A stretch of DNA of 42,150 bases from Candidatus Bathyarchaeota archaeon (GTDB taxonomy: Archaea > Thermoproteota > Bathyarchaeia > Bathyarchaeales > Bathycorpusculaceae): positions 1-42,150 of the forward strand of contig JANXET010000012.1 in NCBI GenBank assembly GCA_025058315.1, in the 5' to 3' direction. The notes under the pieces are model-generated. The model was not told the DNA's origin and made no database searches. It was given only the letters and a program-made list of their open reading frames with translations. This document shows positions 24,816 through 34,144 of the stretch, one piece after another. Position 1 is the first letter of the stretch, and every line of letters begins with the position of its first letter. A program made the translations under genes and the position numbers.

Positions 24816-25511
24816 ATGTCAACAGAAACCAGGAAGCCCTTCTACCTGCGCCCTCCATGGAACATACTTTTCGACTTCCATAAGCTTGAAAGACTCACCC
24901 CATGGGAGGTTAACATCGCATATCTTCTCAGATCATTCCTTGAGGAAATGGAGAAGAGCGGGCGAATTGATTTCAGAGCCTCAGGAGTGGCGCTTGACTC
25001 CTCAGCCTTCATATACCTGATGAAGTCAAGGCTGCTGCTGAGGCTTGAGGAGCCTCCTCAACAGCCAAAGGCAGCATTAGACATTGTTCCGCCGCCCCTT
25101 TTCCTCCCGCTTAGATATGAGTTAACATCGACAACCATAAGGCATCTGCTTGAGGTTCTGGATGATGTTCTGAAGAGTGAGAGAACCGTTCTCCTTGCCA
25201 GGCAGGAGTCTAAACCCATTCTTCCAGAGCCCTTCAACGTTCTCCCGCAGATTGACTATTACATGGTTAAGATTGAGCTTCAGATGGATGAGCTTTACAG
25301 AACACTATGTGAAATGGTTAAAGGCTCAGGCATAATAGAATTCTCCGCACTGATAAAAGAGCTGCCGAGGCTTGAGGCGATACGCATGTTCATCGTGCTC
25401 TTGTTCCTAGCTCAGAATGGGAAAGTAGGCCTATGGCAGGATGAGGAATCAGGGGAAATCTACATCACCATCGGAGGACTAAGCCCTGCAGGAGACAAAA
25501 GTGCCGCCTGA
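24816..25511 (+). CDS. scpA: Segregation and condensation protein A (kleisin)
   Basis: A 231-residue kleisin that bridges the Smc heads. It begins with PPWNILFDFHKLERLTPWEVNIAYLLRSFLEEM, the N-terminal Smc-neck binding domain. The conserved ASGVALDSSAFIYLMKSRLLL follows. The C-terminal winged helix (IIEFSALIKELPRLEAIRMFIVLLFLAQNGKV) binds the Smc cap. It starts on the base after the Smc stop and overlaps ScpB by 11 bases, so the three subunits are made as one unit. Confidence 0.95.
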   Translation: MSTETRKPFYLRPPWNILFDFHKLERLTPWEVNIAYLLRSFLEEMEKSGRIDFRASGVALDSSAFIYLMKSRLLLRLEEPPQQPKAALDIVPPPLFLPLRYELTSTTIRHLLEVLDDVLKSERTVLLARQESKPILPEPFNVLPQIDYYMVKIELQMDELYRTLCEMVKGSGIIEFSALIKELPRLEAIRMFIVLLFLAQNGKVGLWQDEESGEIYITIGGLSPAGDKSAA

Positions 25512-26085
25512 GAGTGTTCAGAAGGCCGAACCGGCCTCGGATAGGCTGAAGAGGGCGCTTAGGCTGATTGAGGCTGCTTTGTATGTTGCTGGGCGCCCAC
25601 TTGACCTGTCAGAGATATGTTCTGTTCTGAAGACAAGATCAAGGGAGAAGGCTAAGAAGCTTGTTAAAATGCTAATGCAGGAATACGCAAGCAGGGACGC
25701 TGCGCTTGAAATCCTCGAGGTGAAGGGGGAAAGATACGTGATGCAGTTGAAGGCGGAATTAACACCCTACATTAGGAGGATCGTTAAAAGGCCCCTTCTC
25801 TCTACAGGGCCGCTGAAAACCCTTTCTTACATAGCCCTCCGGCAGCCGGTTTCTCAGAAAAGGGTTATTGAGGTGCGTGGACGCCACGCTTATAGGCATA
25901 TTAGCCTTCTTAAGGAAATGGGGCTGATAACCTCCGAGCGTAGAGGACGCGCCACGGTTTTGAGGACAACTGATTATTTCGCTGATTACTTCGGTTTAAG
26001 CCACGATATTTCTGTGATGAAGAGGGAGCTTAGGAAAACTTTGGGGGAGCAGTTTGCGGATGAGAAAAACCAGCAGCAAACATAG
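25501..26085 (+). CDS. scpB: Segregation and condensation protein B
   Basis: A 194-residue dimeric kleisin partner. Two winged-helix units are visible: LRLIEAALYVAGRPLDLSEI to LEILEVKGERYVMQLK, then LKTLSYIALRQPVSQKRVIEVRGRHAYRHI. It starts with GTG at 25501 inside the end of ScpA. Some archaeal groups have Smc and ScpA but a missing or very divergent ScpB, so the complete set here is informative. Confidence 0.92.
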   Translation: MPPESVQKAEPASDRLKRALRLIEAALYVAGRPLDLSEICSVLKTRSREKAKKLVKMLMQEYASRDAALEILEVKGERYVMQLKAELTPYIRRIVKRPLLSTGPLKTLSYIALRQPVSQKRVIEVRGRHAYRHISLLKEMGLITSERRGRATVLRTTDYFADYFGLSHDISVMKRELRKTLGEQFADEKNQQQT

Positions 26086-26100
26086 AATTAATGGGATAGA

Positions 26101-26108
26101 TTTATATG
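26101..26108 (+). promoter_or_regulatory. TATA box of the S8e gene
   Basis: TTTATATG after GGGATAGA. A start near 26128-26130 gives a leader of about 35 bases before the S8e ATG, including AAGGGGAT. This shows S8e has a promoter of its own after the condensin operon. Confidence 0.5.
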
Positions 26109-26164
26109 TTAAACAGTGTTTTAGTGAACAAGCCTGAAGGACCTGTTTAAAAGGGGATTTAAAG

Positions 26165-26563
26165 ATGTCTGTTTGGCATGGTGACCTGCATAAGCGAAAA
26201 CCCACGGGAGGCAGTAAAAAACCGTACAGGGGTAAGAGACGCTATGAAACAGGCTCATTTCCCGTAGAGACGCTTCTAGGTGACTCTCAGAGGAAAATAG
26301 AACGGTGCAGAGGCGGCAATATTAAGGTGAAGCTGCTGAGCGAAAAATATGCATGTGTAACGGATCTGAAAACCGGGAAAACTGAGAAGGTGGAAATTCT
26401 GCGGGTTGTGAAAAACCCTGCTAACGTTGACTATGACAGAAGAGGCGTCATAACAAAGGGTGCAATAATAGAAACCCCTCTGGGCTTAGCCCGCGTCTCC
26501 TCTCGTCCAGGACAGAACGGGGTAATAAACGCCGTCCTGATTGAAGAGCAGAAATCCAGCTAA
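26165..26563 (+). CDS. rps8e: 30S ribosomal protein S8e
   Basis: A 132-residue archaeal/eukaryotic ribosomal protein of the small subunit. The N-terminus (SVWHGDLHKRKPTGGSKKPYRGKRRYETG) is the hallmark basic tail. The beta-barrel core includes NPANVDYDRRGVITKGAIIETPLG. AAGGGG lies upstream. Its stop overlaps the convergent SRP19 stop by four bases, so the two transcripts must overlap. Confidence 0.96.
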   Translation: MSVWHGDLHKRKPTGGSKKPYRGKRRYETGSFPVETLLGDSQRKIERCRGGNIKVKLLSEKYACVTDLKTGKTEKVEILRVVKNPANVDYDRRGVITKGAIIETPLGLARVSSRPGQNGVINAVLIEEQKSS

Positions 26564-26868
26564 GTCTTTTTTGAAGCCTGTTGTCCCTCACGTAGCTTTA
26601 GCAGCTGCTTAGCTACCTTTTTCATCAGCTTGTTTTTGGAATCCTTCTTCTCAACTGTGAGCATGCCTGTCTTTAACCATGGAATTCTCGGGTGGCTTGC
26701 CTCCGGAACCACTTCATACTTAAGGCGAAGCTTTTCAACAGCTTCCTTCAACTCTATTATATTCGGGGCTGGGGTGGCAAGGTTCTTCGGGACTTTTCTG
26801 CCCTCGCCTCTGCTTTTTGTCGAATCGAAGTATACAGGCCAAAGCACCAGCGTATTCTGTCTCCGCAT
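26560..26868 (-). CDS. srp19: Signal recognition particle 19 kDa protein
   Basis: A 102-residue SRP19, which binds 7S RNA and allows SRP54 docking. Family marks are LVLWPVYFDSTKSRGEGRKVPKN and the central HPRIPWLKTGMLTVEKKDSKNK. Both RNA-binding regions are present. It is the last gene of the long minus-strand block that begins at S13, about 12 bases after GluRS. Confidence 0.93.
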   Translation of the reverse strand: MRRQNTLVLWPVYFDSTKSRGEGRKVPKNLATPAPNIIELKEAVEKLRLKYEVVPEASHPRIPWLKTGMLTVEKKDSKNKLMKKVAKQLLKLREGQQASKKT

Positions 26869-26880
26869 AGCATCACCTCA

Positions 26881-28620
26881 TCATTTATGAGCATAGTAAG
26901 CTGTTAGTCCAGCGTTAACTTTTTCAATTCTAACGAATCCGAACCTCTCAAACTGCACAATCATATCCGGCTTTAACCTTTTACATGCAGCTTCAGCGAT
27001 ACCCTCCGCCACCGCTGCGTTCGGCATTATAATTTTGCATGGCATGTCAGCGCCGACGATAACCCAGTGGATAAGTGGGGCTCCTAGCTCTCGAGCTTCC
27101 TGGTAGGATTCGCTTAGGAATTTAGCTTCAACAGCGTAAACCTCAACTTTCTCCACTTTCACATTAAAAAGCTCCATAAGTCTCACAGTTTTTCCAGCGC
27201 TTATTGCCTCCATGTCTGCTCTTGAAATCCATAGAAGGACTTTGCCCTCTTCAGGGGTTACTGTGTATTCTCTGAACCCCCATTCTGGATGTTCCGGATG
27301 CAGCCGTATCCTGGCAGTGATAGGCTTGGGTATTCCTGAAACTGAAAGCTGCACAGGGTCTTTCACGAAAAAGTAGCGGGTTACATGCGGATCTAGGATT
27401 TTACGGTTGTAAGCGTAAAGGTTCTCCCAGCTTAGAACTACGTCGGCGGCTTTCAGCCCTACATCTAATATAAGCTTCCTTATGGCTGCAGGCGTTATCC
27501 CCCTCTTTCTCAGAGCTGCGAATGTGGCGAGTCTAGGGTCATCCCAGCTCCAGTATTGTCCCTCCCTTATTCCCTGAACTATCTTCGATTTGCTTAGGTA
27601 GGCGCCCTTAATTTTGAGGCGGCCGTAGTGTATGGCTTCAGGATAACGCCACCCCAGATGCCTATACATGTATTCCTGCCGGATCATGTTTGTGAAGTGT
27701 TCTTTACCGCGTATTATGTGGGTGACGCCCATCAAGTGGTCATCCAGCCCGCAGGCGAAATTGTATAGGGGCCAAACCATGTATTTTGATCCTGTTCGCG
27801 GATGTGGAAACTTTTCAGTATCTATTATGCGGAGCGCCGGCCAGTCCCTTACAGCCGGGTTCGGATGCGTCAGGTCCGTTTTCACCCGTAACACTGCTTC
27901 GCCCTCCTTATATTCGCCGTTCAGCATTCGGCTCCACCTTTCAAGCTGCTCTTCCGGAGGCAAATTGCGGCATGGGCATGGCTCCTGCGCTAGGATTCTC
28001 ATCCTGAAGGCTTGAGGCTGGCATGTGCACACGTATGCGTTTCCATCCTTCAGAAGCTTCTCCGCGTACTCGTAATATATTGGGATTCTGTCGCTCTGGA
28101 TGTACTCCTCGTCAGGTTTACATTCAAGCCACTTCAAATCCTCCCTTATGCTGTCGTAGAACTCTGGAACAGGCCTTTTCAGCTTAGGATCCGTGTCCTC
28201 GAAGCGTAGGATAAATTTGCCGCGGTGGATGCGTGCATAGTCATGTGAGAGTATTATGGCTCTAGCTGAGCCTAAGTGTAGGACGCAGTCCGGGTTCGGC
28301 GAGAAACGAGTCACCACCATAGGGTATTTCTCAGCGTTCGGCAGTGGTGGAAGCCTCTTTTCCTCCTCTGTTTTTTCCCTTTGCAGAAGTTCTGGCCACT
28401 TCTCTTCTATGATGCGTTTCTGCTCTGAAGCAGGCAGGGCGTTAACTTCCCCGACGATTTTATTCACGAGGAGAATGAGTTCCTTCGCCCTGCTTTTCAA
28501 ATCCTGTCTTTCAGCTAAAACCTTGCCAAGCACGGCTCCGGCCTGGGCTTTTCCCTCATGCCTTACAGCGTTTAGAAGCGCGGTTTTCCTTATCAGCTCC
28601 TCCAGCCCGGCGGTTTCCAT
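26881..28620 (-). CDS. gltX: Glutamyl-tRNA synthetase (archaeal class)
   Basis: Charges tRNA-Glu with glutamate. The chain starts with a helical N-terminal extension of about 90 residues, followed by the class I catalytic domain. The HIGH equivalent is VLHLGSARA, with Ser in the fourth position. The KMSKS equivalent is AYLSKSKIV. A cysteine cluster (CTCQPQ, CPCRN) lies between them, as in archaeal members. The anticodon-binding beta-barrels follow. I use the ATG at 28620 (METAG) with GAGGGAAG upstream; a TTG at 28653 is an alternative that would overlap the prenyl synthase. Confidence 0.93.
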   Translation of the reverse strand: METAGLEELIRKTALLNAVRHEGKAQAGAVLGKVLAERQDLKSRAKELILLVNKIVGEVNALPASEQKRIIEEKWPELLQREKTEEEKRLPPLPNAEKYPMVVTRFSPNPDCVLHLGSARAIILSHDYARIHRGKFILRFEDTDPKLKRPVPEFYDSIREDLKWLECKPDEEYIQSDRIPIYYEYAEKLLKDGNAYVCTCQPQAFRMRILAQEPCPCRNLPPEEQLERWSRMLNGEYKEGEAVLRVKTDLTHPNPAVRDWPALRIIDTEKFPHPRTGSKYMVWPLYNFACGLDDHLMGVTHIIRGKEHFTNMIRQEYMYRHLGWRYPEAIHYGRLKIKGAYLSKSKIVQGIREGQYWSWDDPRLATFAALRKRGITPAAIRKLILDVGLKAADVVLSWENLYAYNRKILDPHVTRYFFVKDPVQLSVSGIPKPITARIRLHPEHPEWGFREYTVTPEEGKVLLWISRADMEAISAGKTVRLMELFNVKVEKVEVYAVEAKFLSESYQEARELGAPLIHWVIVGADMPCKIIMPNAAVAEGIAEAACKRLKPDMIVQFERFGFVRIEKVNAGLTAYYAHK

Positions 28621-28636
28621 CTTCCCTCGGCAGCTC

Positions 28637-29707
28637 CTAAATTTTTCTTTCAATGAGGAACTGTGCGAAGGCGTTTAGCTTTTTCTTCGCTTCAGTATCC
28701 GGCAGAAGCGTATTCACTTGGCTCCAGCTTTCTCTCACAATTCTTCTGGCGGTTTCCTTAGCGTATTCGATGGAGCCGTATTTCTGCATTATGGCTATTG
28801 CCTCATCTCTTATTTTCTGGTCTACTGTGTGCATTCTAAGAATGTCTATAAGTCTTCTCCTATCCTCCGGGGATGCAGCCTTAAGCGTGTGGATTACGAT
28901 TAAGGTGCGTTTTCCCTCAGTTATGTCCTGGCCTCGCCCCCCCTTCTTTTCCGTGAACTCTTCTCCTGTGAGGTCCAGTATGTCATCCTGTATCTGGAAT
29001 GCGACTCCTATGCTTTCCGCGAAGCTTCCCAGCTTCATTACGAGCTCGTCGTCTGCGTCGGCGAGAACCGCCGCCATCCTCGCAGCCATTCTTGCAAGGG
29101 TTCCAGTCTTATATGCGCACATCTGCAGGTAGTCTTCCTCACGTATATGGTCAGCGCTTGCTATTCCCCTATGCCAAGCTATGTCCATGGCTTGGCCTAG
29201 GCTCAGGTTAATCATTTCCTGAACGTATATCTCATACACCTTGGAAAGCTTCTCAGCGCCCAGCTTTTCACGGTTAGCCATCAATGGCAAGAGAGGCAGA
29301 TAGTACATGGTGTTTCCGGCGTTTACAGCTATGTCGACGCCGTAAATCTTGTATGTGCATGGCTTCCCCCTCCGGTACTCAGATGCATCCTCTATGTCGT
29401 CAACCATCAGGGTTCCATTGTGGATTATCTCCGGGATTATGGCGTAATCCAGGTATTCCATCGGGTTTTTGCCTAATGCCTCGCATATTAGCAGAAAAAG
29501 CGCTGGACGCCACCTTTTGCCGCCTCTGTCTAGGAATTCCCATATGGGCTCTGATATTGCCTTATTCAATGCCTCTAGGTTGTAGGAATACTTCGGCGGA
29601 ATGATTCTGAAGATCAGGGAGTCCCTTGTGAAGGTTCGGGGAATATATTTCTCAATTGTTCTGTTGATCAGCGTAGCTTTTTCCTCAAGGAACCTTTCAA
29701 CATCCAT
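28637..29707 (-). CDS. Geranylgeranyl/farnesyl diphosphate synthase (IdsA-like)
   Basis: A trans-prenyltransferase that extends DMAPP with IPP to make the C15-C25 chains of archaeal lipids. Both Asp-rich motifs are intact: DDIED (in NGTLMVDDIEDASEYRRG) and DDILD (in FQIQDDILDLTGEEF). GGKRWRPA is the diphosphate-binding stretch. The 356-residue length is a little long because of an N-terminal extension. It overlaps the isomerase gene by 11 bases, so isoprenoid genes are translated together. Chain length cannot be fixed by eye. Confidence 0.93.
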   Translation of the reverse strand: MDVERFLEEKATLINRTIEKYIPRTFTRDSLIFRIIPPKYSYNLEALNKAISEPIWEFLDRGGKRWRPALFLLICEALGKNPMEYLDYAIIPEIIHNGTLMVDDIEDASEYRRGKPCTYKIYGVDIAVNAGNTMYYLPLLPLMANREKLGAEKLSKVYEIYVQEMINLSLGQAMDIAWHRGIASADHIREEDYLQMCAYKTGTLARMAARMAAVLADADDELVMKLGSFAESIGVAFQIQDDILDLTGEEFTEKKGGRGQDITEGKRTLIVIHTLKAASPEDRRRLIDILRMHTVDQKIRDEAIAIMQKYGSIEYAKETARRIVRESWSQVNTLLPDTEAKKKLNAFAQFLIERKI

Positions 29708-30809
29708 GTTTCAAGCTCCTCCTCGCGTAACATTCAATGTTGAAGCCTCTGGCCCGAAGCCAATCCGCCACCTTTCCAGTTACAACAACTGGGGCTAGGC
29801 GGATCTGCTGCATGTTTCCAGCACCTACGAGAAACATGGTGTTCCTCAACTCTTCAGCCAGAAGGGTTATTGTGGCTTCTGTTTCATCTACGCCTTTCAC
29901 TGCAGCCTTTAATATTGGCTGTGCAAGCCCCACAAGGCTTGCGCCAAGCGCCAGCGCCTTCGCAGCCTCGATTCCTGTGCGTATCCCCCCGGAAGCTATA
30001 ACTGGAATCTTCACGGTTTGAGCAACCTCGATTAGGCTTATCGCCGTAGGTATACCCCAATCCCAGAAAACTTCACCGAGCTTCCTTTGATTCTTATTTT
30101 TGGCTTCTTCCGCGCGGAAATGTTCGACAGCGGCGAAGCTTGTGCCTCCAGCCCCGCTTACATCTATTCCCTTAACCCCTGCTTCCTCCAGCCTCTCCGC
30201 CTCTTCAGCGGATATCCCTGCGCCTGTTTCCTTTACGATGACAGGCTTATCGATTTGCCCTGCTATTTCCCCTATCTTGTCCAGAACTCCCTTAAAGTTT
30301 GTTTCACCCTCCGGCTGCACGGCTTCCTGAAGCGGGTTAAGATGGATGGCTAATGCATCAGCGTCTATCATGTCTATGGCTTTTTTCGCATCATTTACGG
30401 TGTATCCCCTGGCAAGCTGTATTCCCCCGATGTTCGCTATCAGGAACGCTGTAGGCGCCTTCTTTCTAACCACTGAGAAGGTTCTCTCCAGGTTTTTATC
30501 CTCAAGTGCTGCTCTTTGGCTGCCTACCCCCATGCCTAAGCCTAGCCTCTCAACAGCCGTGGCTATTGTGGCATTGATATCCTCAGCCTCAGGGGTTCCC
30601 CCTGTTATGGCGTTGACGATTATTGGAGCGGAGAATTTATGTCCAAAAACACTTGTGGACAGCTCTATTTCTTCCCTGCTGACCTCTGGGAGAGCTCTGT
30701 GGATTAGATGGATGTCCTCAAATCCCGTGGTGACATTTTTTGCTTGTATATCATGTGTTGTAGCTATTCTTATATGGTCTGACTTGCGTTTTCTCGTGTT
30801 TTCAGCCAA
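29697..30809 (-). CDS. fni: Type 2 isopentenyl-diphosphate delta-isomerase
   Basis: An FMN- and NADPH-dependent enzyme that interconverts IPP and DMAPP. It is the archaeal type, unrelated to the type 1 Nudix isomerase. Marks are RKSDHIRIATTHDI at the N-terminus, APIIVNAITGGTPEA, GMGVGSQRAAL, HLNPLQEAVQPEGE, VDVSGAGGTSF-like GIDVSGAGGTSFAAVE and ASGGIRTGIEAAKALALGA. TTG start with GAAGGA upstream. Confidence 0.95.
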   Translation of the reverse strand: MAENTRKRKSDHIRIATTHDIQAKNVTTGFEDIHLIHRALPEVSREEIELSTSVFGHKFSAPIIVNAITGGTPEAEDINATIATAVERLGLGMGVGSQRAALEDKNLERTFSVVRKKAPTAFLIANIGGIQLARGYTVNDAKKAIDMIDADALAIHLNPLQEAVQPEGETNFKGVLDKIGEIAGQIDKPVIVKETGAGISAEEAERLEEAGVKGIDVSGAGGTSFAAVEHFRAEEAKNKNQRKLGEVFWDWGIPTAISLIEVAQTVKIPVIASGGIRTGIEAAKALALGASLVGLAQPILKAAVKGVDETEATITLLAEELRNTMFLVGAGNMQQIRLAPVVVTGKVADWLRARGFNIECYARRSLKHGC

Positions 30810-30813
30810 TCCA

Positions 30814-31629
30814 TTATTCCTTCTCTATAAGCGTACCCTTCACATTCTCTCCCTTTATTGCCTTGTAAATATGTTTCGTCTTTGTCGCGTTAAATATCAG
30901 GACGGGTATGCCCTGCATCACAGCCGGCATAAGCTCAGCTATTTTGCTGCGCATCCCGCCGGTTACATCATACCCTTCTGAGCCGCCTAACTTTTCCAGA
31001 ACATTTTTAAGCTCCTCCATGTTTAGGCGGGTGAACATTTTAGCTTTAGGGTTACTTTTCGGGTTGTCATCGTAAACTCCGTCAACGTCAACTCCGACGA
31101 GGATTCTCTCCGCGTTCATCTGCGTGGCGAGATAGGCAACTATCTGATCTCCTGAAAGTATCGTGAACCCGATTTCCTCATCTATAACCGTGTCTCCATA
31201 CAGAACCGGTATGAATCCCATTTCAAGAAGCCGCTTTAGAATAGTCATATCAAGATGCTGTATTCTTCCATTGCGGGTGATCACGTAGGATGAAGGCGCC
31301 ATGCTGATTGCCGGTATCCCCCTCCATATGAGGGCGTCCATGAGCAGTCCGTTCAGAACCGTCATAATATGATGGGTTTCAGCGAATCCGGCTATTTGGG
31401 CCTCATCCTTGAACCCCTCTTTTATCGCGTATTTCTGCGCTGTTGGGTGTCCGAAGCTTCCGCCGCCATGCACTATCACAAGGTTCTTCGGATTCGCCTC
31501 AAGTATCTGGTCGGCGATGCCGCTTATCATGTCCATGCGGGCCTCAAGCTCAACGGTTTTATTCGTTAATACTGAACCGCCTATCTTCAGTATTACAGGT
31601 TTAGCCTTGCTCAATTTTAACTCCCTCAT
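30814..31629 (-). CDS. Isopentenyl phosphate kinase
   Basis: Phosphorylates isopentenyl phosphate to IPP, the last step of the archaeal mevalonate variant. It is an amino-acid-kinase fold: ILKIGGSVLTNK, VHGGGSFGHPTAQ (the catalytic His of IPKs is in GSFGH), LYGDTVIDEEIGFTILSGDQ, VDGVYDDNP and DVTGGMRSKI. A TTG at 31614 with GAGGGAG upstream may be the true start. The first ATG overlaps the mevalonate kinase end by 29 bases. Confidence 0.93.
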   Translation of the reverse strand: MRELKLSKAKPVILKIGGSVLTNKTVELEARMDMISGIADQILEANPKNLVIVHGGGSFGHPTAQKYAIKEGFKDEAQIAGFAETHHIMTVLNGLLMDALIWRGIPAISMAPSSYVITRNGRIQHLDMTILKRLLEMGFIPVLYGDTVIDEEIGFTILSGDQIVAYLATQMNAERILVGVDVDGVYDDNPKSNPKAKMFTRLNMEELKNVLEKLGGSEGYDVTGGMRSKIAELMPAVMQGIPVLIFNATKTKHIYKAIKGENVKGTLIEKE

Positions 31630-32584
31630 CGGTTTTCTTAGCTATGAAGGCGCGGCCTCCTGCCGTCTGAACAGCTTCTAAAACTTTTCCAATCCTTTCG
31701 CTTTCCGCAAGGGCTATCATGCATCCTCCTCCCCCTGCCCCTGTGAGTTTGGCGCCGGTCGCCCCGGCTTTTCTAGCCGCGTTTATCAGCCACTCTAGGG
31801 ATTCATCTGAGACTCCTACGCCGTAAAGTAATGCGTGGTTAAGGTTCATCAGTTCGCCCAGCGCCTCCAGGTCTCCCCTTTTAAGGGCTTCTAAAGCTTC
31901 TAAAACTATTTCGCGGGCTATTTCCCTCATGAACCTGAAAATGTGCGGGTGTCTATCCATGACGCCTCGAACCTTCATGACTTGAACCCTGGTTGACCTG
32001 TTAACTCCAGTGTCGCCTACAACAAGCGGGATCTCACATTTAACTTCTATAGGCCTAAAACCAGTGTCCATCTGGAACATGAGGGCTCCGCCGAAGGTGG
32101 CTATGGCGGGATCCACTCCTGAGGGTGTTCCATGAGTTATCTTCTCAGCTTCGAAGGCTATGCGGAAAACATCCTCCTTCGCCGCTTTCACGCCTAGAAG
32201 TGCGCTTACCGCGGCAGCTACGGAGGCAGCTGTAGCCGCTGAGGATCCTAGTCCAGCGGCTACAGGTATAGCTGAGTTCACCTCTATGTCCAGTCCAACC
32301 CTTTCTCCGGATTTTTCCAGCACTTTGTCCACGACGCATTTCAGCGGCTCAAACCTTAATCTGGCTTCTCTGGCGTCTCCTTCCTCAACCTTGAAGTTTC
32401 CATTCTCGAAGTATCCTGATAGGCTAAGGTTTAGTGAGCGAAAAAACAGTTTTCCGTCTTTCCGCTGCTCAACTCTTGCATAGGCCCTCTTATCTATGGC
32501 CAGAACTATTGCCGGTTCACCGTATACGACGAAGTGTTCTCCGAACATTATAACCTTGGCTGGGGCGGATGCGGTGACGCCCAT
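31601..32584 (-). CDS. mvk: Mevalonate kinase
   Basis: Phosphorylates mevalonate with ATP. A GHMP kinase: N-terminal SAPAKVIMFGEHFVVYGEPAI, the ATP loop PVAAGLGSSAATAAS, and the C-terminal GAKLTGAGGGGCMIAL. I use the ATG at 32584 (MGVTASAP), the usual start of the family; an upstream frame to 32671 reads a Cys/Arg-rich stretch with no homology to the family and runs through the end of MEMO. It starts nine bases after the MEMO stop. Confidence 0.94.
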   Translation of the reverse strand: MGVTASAPAKVIMFGEHFVVYGEPAIVLAIDKRAYARVEQRKDGKLFFRSLNLSLSGYFENGNFKVEEGDAREARLRFEPLKCVVDKVLEKSGERVGLDIEVNSAIPVAAGLGSSAATAASVAAAVSALLGVKAAKEDVFRIAFEAEKITHGTPSGVDPAIATFGGALMFQMDTGFRPIEVKCEIPLVVGDTGVNRSTRVQVMKVRGVMDRHPHIFRFMREIAREIVLEALEALKRGDLEALGELMNLNHALLYGVGVSDESLEWLINAARKAGATGAKLTGAGGGGCMIALAESERIGKVLEAVQTAGGRAFIAKKTDEGVKIEQG

Positions 32585-32592
32585 ACATATCA

Positions 32593-33447
32593 CTATTTTG
32601 TGAATTGGACAGCAGCGTACCCTACAACGCTTGAGTAGTCGCCTGAAATATCCCCACTGGTCCTGTAGCATAATAGCTTTGCCTCTTTAGCCCCAAGCAT
32701 TCTGGCTGCTGTTATGAGGGCGGCTATGGGGCCGTAGCCGCATGCTGTAACATTATAACTTTCAATTATGGAGTAGAATTTCTCTTCATCCATGGCCTCA
32801 ACAGCCTGCAGGGCCATTTTATCCTTTCTTTCAGCGGTTTTATGCGGTTCGTAATGGCTCATGTCAGATGAGGCTATTATGACGGCGTTTTTCCCATCTA
32901 AAGCCCTTGCAACAGCTTCTCCAACCTCGCGGGCAGAGGTCAGATCCTGCATCAGAAAGCATATGGGCACAATCCTAAATCCTGATCCGAAAATGTACTG
33001 TAGAAAGGGAAGCTGAACCTCGATTGAATGCTCATAGCGGTGGGCGGCGGCATCCACATCTATAATCTTGGACGCCTTTACGATCTGATTGGCTGTAGCA
33101 GCTTCAACTTCAACTTCTCCAAGCGGCGTACGCCATACTCCCTCATTCATGATTGCCAAGGCGCTTCCTAAGCCTGAGTGGTTAGGTCCGAGGAGAACTA
33201 TAACTTCAGGTTTACCGTCCACGGCTAGGCTGTAGTAGGCGTGGGCTGCAACTGGTCCAGAATACATGTAGCCCGCGTGGGGGCATATCAGCCCAACTAT
33301 GCGCCTTGGGCCTGCTTCAGAAACCTTGGGGATTTTCCCGGGGCCATGAGGGTGGAGGAAGCATTCATTTTCAATCTGTCTTTTTAGGGATTCAGCTGAT
33401 CCGGCGTAAAATGCCCCTGCAACATAGGGGTGCCGGATCTTAGCCAT
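32593..33447 (-). CDS. MEMO-family protein
   Basis: A 284-residue protein of the AmmeMemoRadiSam MEMO family. It resembles a dioxygenase fold; in archaea its partners and reaction are not settled. Metal-site candidates are His in CPHAGYMY, His in GPNHSG, Asp in SSDMSHYE, and Cys in VTACGYGP. The gene sits between S2 and mevalonate kinase, its standard place in archaea. I chose the ATG at 33447; the frame upstream overlaps the S2 tail. Confidence 0.9.
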   Translation of the reverse strand: MAKIRHPYVAGAFYAGSAESLKRQIENECFLHPHGPGKIPKVSEAGPRRIVGLICPHAGYMYSGPVAAHAYYSLAVDGKPEVIVLLGPNHSGLGSALAIMNEGVWRTPLGEVEVEAATANQIVKASKIIDVDAAAHRYEHSIEVQLPFLQYIFGSGFRIVPICFLMQDLTSAREVGEAVARALDGKNAVIIASSDMSHYEPHKTAERKDKMALQAVEAMDEEKFYSIIESYNVTACGYGPIAALITAARMLGAKEAKLLCYRTSGDISGDYSSVVGYAAVQFTK

Positions 33448-33448
33448 C

Positions 33449-34129
33449 CTACTTCCCTTCCTCTTCCTCCTTGGCGATTTTAGCCTCAAAGTCCTCTATG
33501 GTCAGCGGGATATCCTTGTCCTGGGGGATTTCGCCTCTTTCTCTCAGGATCTGCCTTGCTAGAAGCCAGTAGATGACGGCTAGGGCTCTTCTGCCCTTAT
33601 TGTTTGTCGGTATAACTAAATCCACATCTGAGAACTCGTTATCGGTGCTGCATAGAGCCACCACAGGGATTCCAAGCGTGGAGGCTTCCTTCACCGCCTG
33701 CGAGTCAGCCCTAGGATCTGAAACCAGTATAACCTCAGGTTCGATGTGATCTGGATAAAGCGGGTTAGAGAGTAAACCTGGAATGAAGCGTCCGATTACA
33801 GGTGTTGCTCCCGTAACTTCGCAGAACTTCTTCACCGGTTCCTGTGCATATAGCCTTGCACCCACCGCGGCCACTTTTGAAGGTTCAAATCTTGCCAGAA
33901 ACTTCGCTGCGGTTCTTATGCGTTCATCAGTCTTTTTAACGTCCAGCACGAAGAGGCCGTCTGGCCTAACCCTATATATGAATTGTTCCATGTCCCCGGT
34001 TTTCACTCTCGTCCCGATGTGTATTCCCGCGGATAGCAGGGTATCCCTGGGCAGAAGAAGAACTTCTTCAGCGCCTACACTTGCTTCCTCTTCCATTTCC
34101 TCTTTTCTAGGTTCATCTTTTTCAGCCAT
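33449..34129 (-). CDS. rps2: 30S ribosomal protein S2
   Basis: A 226-residue ribosomal protein of the head of the small subunit. Marks are [64 protein letters not shown] and [27 protein letters not shown]. The acidic N-terminal 25 residues are unusual for the family core and may be an extension. TAGGAGGAG lies upstream of the ATG. Confidence 0.96.
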   Translation of the reverse strand: MAEKDEPRKEEMEEEASVGAEEVLLLPRDTLLSAGIHIGTRVKTGDMEQFIYRVRPDGLFVLDVKKTDERIRTAAKFLARFEPSKVAAVGARLYAQEPVKKFCEVTGATPVIGRFIPGLLSNPLYPDHIEPEVILVSDPRADSQAVKEASTLGIPVVALCSTDNEFSDVDLVIPTNNKGRRALAVIYWLLARQILRERGEIPQDKDIPLTIEDFEAKIAKEEEEGK

Positions 34130-34144
34130 TATCTTATTCTCCTC

